Shown: piece by piece, positions 14,597-21,242 of the stretch | Layout of the letters: the number at the start of each line of letters is the position of its first letter | Numbering within the stretch: position 1 is the stretch's first letter | DNA from: Bacillota bacterium | GTDB lineage: Bacteria; Bacillota; Clostridia; Christensenellales; SZUA-584 | DNA: 21,242 nt | Direction of reading: 5' to 3' | Assembly: GCA_023459495.1 (NCBI GenBank) | Contig: JAEWTL010000130.1 | Span: forward strand, 1-21,242 | Made by a program: the position numbers and the translations under genes | Notes under the pieces: model-generated | The model's input: only the letters and a program-made list of their open reading frames with translations | Told to the model about the DNA's origin: nothing | Database searches by the model: none

Positions 14597-15799
14597 ATGG
14601 ATTTTTCATTGATCAAGAAGGCGGCTGAGGGCTATGAAGCCTCGATGGCAAAGTTTTTGAGGGACCTGATCGCGATTCCCGGCGAGAGCGCGGGCGAGGA
14701 GCAGGTGGTGCTGCGCATCAAGAAGGAGATGGAAGACCTCGGCTTCGACAAGGTGGAGATCGATCCGATGGGCAACATCCTGGGCTACATGGGCGACGGC
14801 GACAAGATCATCGCTTACGACGCGCACATCGACACCGTGGGCATCGGCAACATCGCCAACTGGACGTTCGATCCGTATCAGGGCTACGAGACGGACGTGG
14901 AGATCGGCGGCCGCGGCGCGTCCGACCAACTGGGCGGCATCGTCAGCGCGGTGTACGGCGCGAAGATCATGAAGGATCAGGGTCTGCTGGCGGGCTACAA
15001 GGTGCTCGTGACGGGCACGGTGCAGGAAGAAGACTGCGACGGCCTGTGCTGGCAGTACATCATCAACGAAGACAAGGTGAAGCCGGAGTTCGTGGTGATC
15101 ACCGAGCCGACGGACGGCAACATATACCGCGGACAGCGTGGCCGCATGGAGATCCGCGTAGACGTGAAGGGCATCTCCTGCCACGGCAGCGCTCCGGAGC
15201 GCGGCGACAACGCAATCTACAAGATGGGCGAGATACTGGCGGAAGTTAAGGAGCTCAACAACCGTCTGCACTTCGATCCGTTCCTCGGCAAGGGCACGCT
15301 GGCCGTTTCCGAGATATTCTTTACCTCCCCGTCGCGCTGCGCGGTGGCGGACAGCTGCGCTATTTCCATCGACCGCCGCCTGACGGACGGCGAGACCTAT
15401 CAGTCGGCACTGGAAGAGATCAGAGCATTGCCCTCCGTGCAGAAGTACGAAGCGGTGGTATCGATGTACAAATACGACCGTCCGGCCTACACCGGCCTTG
15501 TATACCCGACCGACTGCTACTTCCCGACATGGGTGTCCTCGGCGGACCATCCGGCGACCACGTCCATGGTGGACGCGTACGCCGGCATGTATGGCACGCC
15601 CGTCGTCGACAAGTGGACGTTCTCGACCAACGGCGTGTCCATCATGGGCCGCTACGGCATACCGTGCATCGGCTTCGGCCCCGGTAAGGAAGCACAGGCA
15701 CATGCGCCCAACGAGAAGACCTGGAAAGCCGACCTCGTGAAGTGCGCGGCGGTGTACGCGGCGGTACCCGAATGCTACAGCAAAAAGGACAACAAATAA
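14597..15799 (+). CDS. ygeY: YgeY-type M20 hydrolase (selenium/purine cluster)
   Basis: 400-residue metal-dependent amidohydrolase of the M20 peptidase fold, YgeY group (known to me as TIGR03526). Metal-site residues are visible: H77 and D79 in AYDAHIDTVG, D110 in GASDQLGG, the acidic pair E144/E145 in QEEDCDG, the EPTD segment and a late His in QAHAPNE. YgeY belongs to the cluster for anaerobic purine/urate breakdown, where it is thought to hydrolyse a ureido/amino acid intermediate. I cannot read the exact substrate from the sequence. AAAGGGG precedes the ATG. G+C and codon use are clearly higher and more biased than in the left half of the window. Confidence 0.92.
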   Translation: MDFSLIKKAAEGYEASMAKFLRDLIAIPGESAGEEQVVLRIKKEMEDLGFDKVEIDPMGNILGYMGDGDKIIAYDAHIDTVGIGNIANWTFDPYQGYETDVEIGGRGASDQLGGIVSAVYGAKIMKDQGLLAGYKVLVTGTVQEEDCDGLCWQYIINEDKVKPEFVVITEPTDGNIYRGQRGRMEIRVDVKGISCHGSAPERGDNAIYKMGEILAEVKELNNRLHFDPFLGKGTLAVSEIFFTSPSRCAVADSCAISIDRRLTDGETYQSALEEIRALPSVQKYEAVVSMYKYDRPAYTGLVYPTDCYFPTWVSSADHPATTSMVDAYAGMYGTPVVDKWTFSTNGVSIMGRYGIPCIGFGPGKEAQAHAPNEKTWKADLVKCAAVYAAVPECYSKKDNK

Positions 15800-15823
15800 T
15801 ATAAGCGGAGGATTAACAATAAG

Positions 15824-17008
15824 ATGAAACAGATGATCGACAAAATAAACAGCCTGAATTTGAAAGATATGTACCTGAACGACTTCTTCCTGACCTGGCA
15901 GAAGACAGACGACGAGATCGAAGGCGTTTTCCAGGTGGCGGAGTTGCTTCGCAAGATGCGCGAGAACAACATTTCCACCCGCATCTTCGACAGCGGCCTC
16001 GGCATCTCGCTGTTCCGTGACAACTCCACCCGCACGCGCTTCAGCTTTGCCAGTGCCTGCAACCTGCTGGGCCTCACGGTTCAGGATTTGGACGAAGGCA
16101 AGTCCCAGATCGCCCATGGCGAAACCGTGCGCGAAACGGCCAACATGATCTCGTTCATGGCGGACGTCATCGGCATCCGTGACGACATGTACATTGGCAA
16201 GGGCCATACCTACATGAAGAACGTGGCGGAATACGTGCAGCAGGGCTATGACGACGGCGTGTTGGAACAGCGCCCCACTCTCGTTAATCTGCAATGCGAC
16301 ATCGACCATCCGACGCAGGCCATGGCCGACATGCTGCACATCATCAAGCACTTCGGCGGCGTGGAAAACCTCAAGGGCAAGAAGATCGCGATGACATGGG
16401 CTTACTCGCCGTCGTACGGCAAGCCGCTGTCGGTGCCGCAGGGCGTTATCGGCCTGATGTCCCGCTTCGGCATGGACGTGACGCTGGCGCATCCGGAAGG
16501 CTACGAAGTGATGGGCGAAGTCGAAGAAGTGGCGCGCAAGAACGCGGCGGCCTCGGGCGGCAGCTTCACCAAAACCAACAGCATGAGCGAAGCGTTCAAG
16601 GACGCAGACATCGTGTATCCCAAGAGCTGGGCGCCGTTTGCGGCGATGGAGAAGCGCACCGTCATGTACGGCAACGGCGACTTCGACGGCATCAAGACGC
16701 TGGAGAAGGAACTGCTGGCACAGAACGCGCAGCACAAGGATTGGGAATGCACCGAAGAGATGATGAGCCTGACCAAGAACAAAGAGGCGCTGTATCTGCA
16801 CTGCCTGCCGGCAGACATCACCGGCGTGTCGTGCGCGCAGGGCGAAGTAGCGGAGTCTGTGATCGACCGTTACCGCGTGCCGCTGTACAAGGAAGCGGGC
16901 AACAAGCCGTACATCATCGCTGCGATGATCCTGCTGAGCAAAGTGAAAAATCCGGGAGCAACGCTGCAAGGCCTGATCGACAAGGCGTCCCCGAGATGGA
17001 TAGGATGA
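15824..17008 (+). CDS. ygeW: YgeW-type carbamoyltransferase
   Basis: 394-residue member of the ornithine/aspartate carbamoyltransferase superfamily, longer than catabolic OTCase (about 335). Carbamoyl-phosphate contacts are present: DNSTRTRFSF (the STRTR loop), DHPTQAMADM and LHCLPADITG. It lacks the standard ornithine-site pattern and fits the YgeW group (TIGR03316 from memory), whose members have a knotted C-terminal domain. Running backwards it would release carbamoyl phosphate from a ureido compound, feeding the carbamate kinase encoded four bases downstream. It lies 24 bases after ygeY with GGAGGA upstream, so it is the same operon. Confidence 0.92.
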   Translation: MKQMIDKINSLNLKDMYLNDFFLTWQKTDDEIEGVFQVAELLRKMRENNISTRIFDSGLGISLFRDNSTRTRFSFASACNLLGLTVQDLDEGKSQIAHGETVRETANMISFMADVIGIRDDMYIGKGHTYMKNVAEYVQQGYDDGVLEQRPTLVNLQCDIDHPTQAMADMLHIIKHFGGVENLKGKKIAMTWAYSPSYGKPLSVPQGVIGLMSRFGMDVTLAHPEGYEVMGEVEEVARKNAAASGGSFTKTNSMSEAFKDADIVYPKSWAPFAAMEKRTVMYGNGDFDGIKTLEKELLAQNAQHKDWECTEEMMSLTKNKEALYLHCLPADITGVSCAQGEVAESVIDRYRVPLYKEAGNKPYIIAAMILLSKVKNPGATLQGLIDKASPRWIG

Positions 17009-17012
17009 TTTT

Positions 17013-17939
17013 GTGAATAAGCGTATCGTAATTGCCCTGGGCGGCAACGCGCTGGGGGAGACTCTTTCAGAGCAGATGGTAGCCATCCGCAACACGAGCA
17101 AGAAGATTGTCGAGCTTGTGAAGGAAGGCTACCAGATTGTGCTCACACACGGTAACGGCCCGCAAGTGGGCCTGATGACCGACTGCTTTGATACCTACAA
17201 AATCGACCACAATATCGACAGGTTTACGATGTCCGTCTGCGTCAGCATTACGCAGGGCTACATCGGTTACGACCTGCAGAACATGCTGCGCGAGGAGCTG
17301 CTGAACCAGGGCCTGAATATTCCGGTGTCCACGGTGATCACGCAGGTGATCGTGGACCCGGACGACCCGGCGTTTCAGGAACCCACCAAACCCATCGGCC
17401 TGTATCTCACCGACGAACAGGCTGAGAAACGGCGGCAGATGGGCGAGGATCTAGTACAGTTCCCCAAGGGGTGGCGGCAGGTGGTTGCTTCTCCCGAACC
17501 GCAGCACATCGTAGAACTGGAGACTATCCGTGTGCTGCTCGAAGCGGGGCAGGTGGCCATCGCGTGCGGCGGCGGCGGTATACCGGTAAAACAGATCGGC
17601 AACCGGCTGAAAGGTGTGGAAGCCATCATCGACAAGGACTTCACCAGCGCGAAGCTCGCTCATTTGATTGACGCGGACTATTTTGTTATACTGACGGCAG
17701 TGGAAAAAGTTGCACTTAACTACGGCAAGGACAACGAGCAGTGGCTGGATCGGCTGAGCCTTGATGAAGCGCAGAAGTTCATTGACGAAGGCCATTTCGG
17801 CAAGGGCTCGATGCTGCCCAAGGTGAAGGCGGCGATGCGCGTGGTGCAGGATAAACCTTCCTGCAAGGCACTGATCACATCGCTCGACAAGCTGATGGAA
17901 GGCCTCGAAGGCAAGACTGGCACGCTGATTGTGCCGTAA
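17013..17939 (+). CDS. arcC: Carbamate kinase
   Basis: 308 residues, the usual size. It converts carbamoyl phosphate plus ADP to ATP, CO2 and ammonia, giving the cell energy from ureido-compound breakdown. Family motifs are in order: IALGGNALG at the N-terminus, THGNGPQVGL, ACGGGGIPV, and DKDFTSAKLA near the nucleotide site. It starts at GTG with TAGGATG upstream and lies 4 bases after ygeW. Its place corresponds to yqeA of the E. coli cluster. A terminator-like hairpin and a group of palindromes follow it, splitting the operon from ssnA. Confidence 0.95.
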   Translation: MNKRIVIALGGNALGETLSEQMVAIRNTSKKIVELVKEGYQIVLTHGNGPQVGLMTDCFDTYKIDHNIDRFTMSVCVSITQGYIGYDLQNMLREELLNQGLNIPVSTVITQVIVDPDDPAFQEPTKPIGLYLTDEQAEKRRQMGEDLVQFPKGWRQVVASPEPQHIVELETIRVLLEAGQVAIACGGGGIPVKQIGNRLKGVEAIIDKDFTSAKLAHLIDADYFVILTAVEKVALNYGKDNEQWLDRLSLDEAQKFIDEGHFGKGSMLPKVKAAMRVVQDKPSCKALITSLDKLMEGLEGKTGTLIVP

Positions 17940-17945
17940 CGGCAC

Positions 17946-17978
17946 CTGGCGAAAAGCCTTCGGTTTTCCGCCAGTTTT
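17946..17978 (+). terminator. Rho-independent terminator after carbamate kinase
   Basis: CTGGC (17946-17950) pairs with GCCAG (17970-17974), and GAAAA pairs with TTTTC inside, with one bulged base. TTTT follows. It suggests partial or full termination before ssnA. Confidence 0.65.
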
Positions 17979-18016
17979 CCGGCTTTGTACAGTTCCTCGT
18001 ACCTCGAAACTGACAA

Positions 18017-18186
18017 AACCGCAAGGTTGGGCTACGCGGGCGAAGCCCGACTTGCCCACGGATTTGTATTAAGGACTTTTTATACTGTGGGGAAATGCCA
18101 ATTGGCATTTCCGATGGGATTCTCAAGGGATGCATCCCTTGAGCGGTGGTTTGGAGGCGGAGCCTCCAGGGTCTTAGACCTAGACC
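18017..18186. repeat. Cluster of six short inverted repeats between arcC and ssnA
   Basis: Within 170 bases there are: 18017-18028 (AACC, GCAA loop, GGTT), 18037-18049 (CGGGC, GAA, GCCCG), 18091-18112 (perfect 22-base palindrome, half-site GGAAATGCCAA), 18122-18143 (perfect 22-base palindrome, half-site CTCAAGGGATG), 18152-18168 (TGGAGGC, GGA, GCCTCCA) and 18170-18186 (GGTCT, seven bases, AGACC). They fill the 272-base gap 17940-18211, which has no convincing gene. Such palindrome mosaics occur in gaps of other Clostridia as far as I know; function is not established. Confidence 0.75.
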
Positions 18187-18211
18187 GCAACGGACAGAAA
18201 GGAAACGGCTT

Positions 18212-19537
18212 ATGATATTGATCGGCAACGGGGTGCTCATCACCCAGAACGCGTCACAGCCTGTGATACACGGCGGGTGCGTCGCGGTGGACGGAACGGC
18301 GATAACGGATTACGGCGCAACCGGGGAGATGACAGCGAAGTACCCGCAGGGCGAGTTTTACGACGCGCGGGGCGGTGTGATCATGCCGGGGCTGATCAAT
18401 ACTCACGGGCACATTTACAGCGCGATGGCACGCGGCATGAGCCTGAAAAACAGTAAAGTGTCCAAGAACTTCACGCAGATACTGGAGAACCTGTGGTGGC
18501 GCGTAGATAAGGCGCTGGAGCTGCCGGAGATCGAGTACAGCGCGTACACCACGTACATCGACGGCATTAAGAACGGCGTGACCACGGTGTTTGACCACCA
18601 CGCCAGCGCCGGTTGCGTGAAGGACAGCCTGTTCACCATCGCTGAGGTGGCGGAAACCTTGGGTGTACGCACGTCGCTGTGCTACGAGGTGTCCGACCGG
18701 GACGGCGAGAAGGTGGCGGACGAGGGCATCAAGGAGAACGCGGAATTTATCGCGTACGCGAACAAACAAAGCAGCGATATGGTGAAGGGCCTGTTCGGCC
18801 TGCACGCCTCGTTTACGCTGTCCGAGAAGACGCTGGACAAGAGTGTGACGGCGGCGAACGGCGCGGGCTTCCACGTACACACGGCAGAGGGCATCGACGA
18901 CCTGTACGACAGCCTGAAGAAGTACGGCAAGCGTGTAGTTGAGAGGCTGAACGACGCGGCCATTCTGGGACCGCAGAGCCTCGCGGTGCACTGCATCCAC
19001 ATCAACGCGCGCGAGATGGATATACTGAAAGACACGGATACCGTCGTGGTGCACAACCCGGAGTCCAACATGGGCAACGCGGTGGGCTGCTCGGCGGCGC
19101 TTCACATGATGGAAAAGGGCATACTGATGGGACTCGGCACGGACGGTTACACCACCGACATGCTGGAATCCTTCAAGGTTGCCAACATCATTCACAAGCA
19201 TAACCTTGGCGACCCCAGTGTGGGCTGGGGCGAGAGCGCGCAGATGCTGCTGCAAAATAACGGTAAGATCTGCGCCCGCTATTTCAATAAACCGCTGGGT
19301 GTGATCGAGAAGGGCGCCTACGCGGATATCATTGTGGTCGACTACGATTCGCCCACGCCCATTACGGCGGGCAACACATCGTCGCACATACTGTTTGGCA
19401 TGATGGGCCGCAGCGTGCGCTCCACAATGATCAACGGACGCTTCGTGATGAAGGACCGCGAGCTGCTGACGGCGGACGAGCAGGAAGTCTTTGCTAAGTC
19501 CCGCGAGCTGGCGGAGAAGTTCTGGGAGAGAGCATAA
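18212..19537 (+). CDS. ssnA: SsnA-type aminohydrolase (selenium/purine cluster)
   Basis: 441-residue metal-dependent amidohydrolase of the chlorohydrolase/deaminase group, the usual size for SsnA. Metal-site motifs are visible: NTHGHIYSAMARG near residue 65, LHASFTLSE, HVHTAEGIDD, LAVHCIHINAREMDIL and GTDGYTTDML. SsnA is a constant member of the selenium-linked purine/urate cluster and is thought to hydrolyse a purine-derived ring. The frame is open upstream to 18146 through the palindrome cluster, but the ATG at 18212 with AAAGGA about 8 bases before it gives the conserved start MILIGNGVLITQN. The ygfK gene follows after 39 bases. Confidence 0.92.
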   Translation: MILIGNGVLITQNASQPVIHGGCVAVDGTAITDYGATGEMTAKYPQGEFYDARGGVIMPGLINTHGHIYSAMARGMSLKNSKVSKNFTQILENLWWRVDKALELPEIEYSAYTTYIDGIKNGVTTVFDHHASAGCVKDSLFTIAEVAETLGVRTSLCYEVSDRDGEKVADEGIKENAEFIAYANKQSSDMVKGLFGLHASFTLSEKTLDKSVTAANGAGFHVHTAEGIDDLYDSLKKYGKRVVERLNDAAILGPQSLAVHCIHINAREMDILKDTDTVVVHNPESNMGNAVGCSAALHMMEKGILMGLGTDGYTTDMLESFKVANIIHKHNLGDPSVGWGESAQMLLQNNGKICARYFNKPLGVIEKGAYADIIVVDYDSPTPITAGNTSSHILFGMMGRSVRSTMINGRFVMKDRELLTADEQEVFAKSRELAEKFWERA

Positions 19538-19576
19538 CAAATCATAACATTATTTGACAGTGAAGGGGAGCCTGAC

Positions 19577-21242
19577 ATGAGCGAGATCATGACGCCGATG
19601 CCGTTTGAACAACTGATGCGCTGGATGGCGGCGGAATACCGCGGCAAGAACAGCGTGTTTGGCGTGCATAAGAGTAAGTTCTACCGCAACAAATCCGGCC
19701 GTAAGGCGACGGTGCTGGGGCAGGAGCTGGGCAGTCCTTTAGGCCCGGCGGCGGGTCCCAACACTCAGCTGGCGCAAAACCTGCTGGCGTCCTACGTGGC
19801 GGGCCTGCGTTTTATGGAGCTGAAAACGGTACAGACGATGGACGGCGAGGATTTACGTAAGTGCATCGCGCGCCCGTGCATCAACGCGGAGGATGAGGGC
19901 TACAACGTCGAATGGTCTACCGAGCTCACCGTGCAGGAGGCCTTTGAGGAATACGTCAAGGGCTGGTTCGCCATCCATGTGGCGATGAAGGAATTCGGCC
20001 TCGCGGAAAAGCCGGACGTCATGTTCAACATGAGCGTGGGCTACGACTTTGAAGGCATCAACTCCGAGAAAATCGATTCATATATCAACAACCTGCGGGA
20101 TGCGAGCGGCACTGAGGTATTTAAATCCTGCCGCGCGTGGCTGCTGGATAACCTCAATCTGTTCGAGAACGTGACAGCGGCGGACGTTGAGGCGATTCCC
20201 GCATGCGTGTCATCCTCCATCACGCTGTCCACGCTGCACGGCTGCCCGCCGGAAGAGATCGAGAAGATCGCGTATTACTACCATACCGTAAAGAAGATGG
20301 ATACGTTCGTGAAGGTGAACCCCACGCTGCTGGGCTACGACTTCGTGCGCGACCTGCTTGATAAGCTGGGTTACGGCTATGTTACCTTCGATACGCGGCA
20401 CTTCGAGCAGGACCTAAAGTTCCCCGACGCGGCGGCGCTGATCGCGCGGCTGATGGAGACGGCGAAGGGGCTGGGCCTTTCATTCGGCGTGAAGGTGACC
20501 AACACTTTCCCGGTGATGATCAAGGACGGGGAGCTGCCCGGCGAGTTCATGTACATGTCGGGGCGTTCGCTGTTCCCCATCAGCATCAACGTGGCGCGCA
20601 AACTCAGCAACCACTTTGGCGGCGCTCTACCCATCTCGTATTCGGGCGGCGCGGACGCGTTCAACGTGGAGCGAATATTGAAAACGGGCATCAAACCTGT
20701 GACGTTTGCGACCACGATACTGAAGCCGGGCGGCTATGCCCGCTCCAAGCAGCTTAGCGAAAAGGCCGAGAAGGCGCTCTATGAAGGAACCGGCATCGAC
20801 GTCGCGGCACTGAACGCGCTGGCGGACAGCGTGCTCACGGATAAGCATATCGCCAAGGATGCGCGCGAGGTGAAGTCCCGCAAGACGGACTCCAAGCTGC
20901 CGCTGTTCGACTGCTTCAAAGCGCCGTGCAAACAGGGCGGCTGCCCCATCGAGCAGCAGATACCCGAGTATCTGCAGTGCGTGGCGCGCGGCGACTACGA
21001 GATGGCGTTTGAGATCATCGCGATTGACAACGCCGTGCCCGCGGTGACAGGCGAGATATGCAGCCATGCGTGCCAGACCAAGTGCACGCGCATTGACTAC
21101 GACGAACCGCTGCAGATTCGGCAGGCCAAGAGACTGGCCTCGCAGAAAGCGCAGCAGATATACATAGACGGCATCGTGCCCGCGTTGCTGCGCACGGACA
21201 AGAAGGTCGCGGTGATCGGCGCAGGGCCGGGCGGCATCGCGG
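19577..21242 (+). CDS. ygfK: YgfK, putative selenate/urate reductase subunit (truncated by window edge)
   Basis: The first 555 residues of a large multidomain redox protein, cut by the right edge. An N-terminal dihydroorotate dehydrogenase-like barrel (about 1-430; GPAAGPNTQLAQN, STLHGCPPEEIEKI, FVKVNPTLLGYD, ISYSGGADAFN) is followed by a GltD-like Fe-S domain with C446, C451, C456 and then C495, C499, C503 in ICSHACQTKC. The start of an FAD/NAD(P)-binding fold, VIGAGPGGIA (546-555), closes the window. YgfK was annotated as a putative selenate reductase subunit; recent work, as I recall it, ties it to reduction of urate-type purines. AGGGGAG lies before the ATG. No stop is seen. Confidence 0.93.
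   Translation, partial: MSEIMTPMPFEQLMRWMAAEYRGKNSVFGVHKSKFYRNKSGRKATVLGQELGSPLGPAAGPNTQLAQNLLASYVAGLRFMELKTVQTMDGEDLRKCIARPCINAEDEGYNVEWSTELTVQEAFEEYVKGWFAIHVAMKEFGLAEKPDVMFNMSVGYDFEGINSEKIDSYINNLRDASGTEVFKSCRAWLLDNLNLFENVTAADVEAIPACVSSSITLSTLHGCPPEEIEKIAYYYHTVKKMDTFVKVNPTLLGYDFVRDLLDKLGYGYVTFDTRHFEQDLKFPDAAALIARLMETAKGLGLSFGVKVTNTFPVMIKDGELPGEFMYMSGRSLFPISINVARKLSNHFGGALPISYSGGADAFNVERILKTGIKPVTFATTILKPGGYARSKQLSEKAEKALYEGTGIDVAALNALADSVLTDKHIAKDAREVKSRKTDSKLPLFDCFKAPCKQGGCPIEQQIPEYLQCVARGDYEMAFEIIAIDNAVPAVTGEICSHACQTKCTRIDYDEPLQIRQAKRLASQKAQQIYIDGIVPALLRTDKKVAVIGAGPGGIA

Noticed and set aside
14606..17101. Very long open frame on the minus strand (over 800 codons) opposite ygeY and ygeW
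   Set aside because: It lies exactly antisense to two well-conserved genes. The strong bias for C or G at third positions there removes antisense stops. The translation is low-complexity, His/Arg/Val/Leu-rich, and shows no domain.
18146..18211. N-terminal extension of ssnA through the palindrome cluster
   Set aside because: The extra 22 residues are Arg-rich and encoded by inverted repeats. ATG 18212 has a ribosome site and gives the conserved family start.
18254..19540. Long minus-strand frame opposite ssnA
   Set aside because: Same cause as above: a shadow of a G+C-rich, biased gene, with a His/Val/Arg-rich translation and no ribosome site.

Overview
The window looks like a stretch of a Clostridia-type (Bacillota) chromosome, probably from an anaerobic gut-type bacterium. 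The signs are strong GGAGG-type ribosome sites with some TTG and GTG starts, a Gram-positive LexA box, a VanY peptidase, a sodium-pumping biotin decarboxylase, and a selenium-linked purine gene set. This placement is inferred from gene content and sequence style; no rRNA or other phylogenetic marker is present.

Layout: (1) 1-240 holds the tail of an IS200/IS605-type transposase and its hairpin-rich right end. (2) 364-3274 is a compact operon of response regulator, sensor kinase and an unrecognised exported protein, all overlapping by 4 bases. A VanY D,D-carboxypeptidase follows at 3395-4252. (3) 4418-6579 is a translationally coupled pair, a radical SAM protein with a helix-hairpin-helix tail and its usual DUF4130-type partner. 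It sits behind a strong promoter whose spacer holds an exact LexA-type box. (4) 6858-10134 encodes a biotin-dependent sodium-translocating decarboxylase (alpha, small membrane subunit, biotin carrier, beta), ending in a perfect 14-bp terminator. (5) 10425-11215 is a graveyard: the 5' end of selD and a cysteine desulfurase-family gene that has lost its middle, compressed by deletions. (6) 11309-12713 has an anchored phosphodiester glycosidase-type protein and a small four-helix membrane protein. (7) 14267-12758 (minus strand) is yqeC-xdhC, accessory genes for selenium-dependent molybdenum hydroxylases. (8) 14597 to the right edge, divergent from yqeC, is ygeY-ygeW-carbamate kinase-ssnA-ygfK, with ygfK cut off by the window end.

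Blocks 5, 7 and 8 belong together. YqeC and XdhC-type proteins mature selenium-dependent molybdenum hydroxylases such as xanthine dehydrogenase. YgeY, YgeW, carbamate kinase, SsnA and YgfK form the conserved set associated with anaerobic purine/urate breakdown, in which carbamoyl phosphate made late in the route can give ATP through carbamate kinase. The selenium donor gene selD and the desulfurase that would serve this system are broken here. Either intact copies lie elsewhere or the system has been uncoupled from selenium. Block 8 is visibly richer in G+C than the left half and has a strong codon bias, which also produces very long false antisense frames.

The best leads for follow-up are the LexA box on the poorly understood DNA-repair pair, the selenium-gene scar, and two clusters of short inverted repeats (111-231 and 18017-18186).
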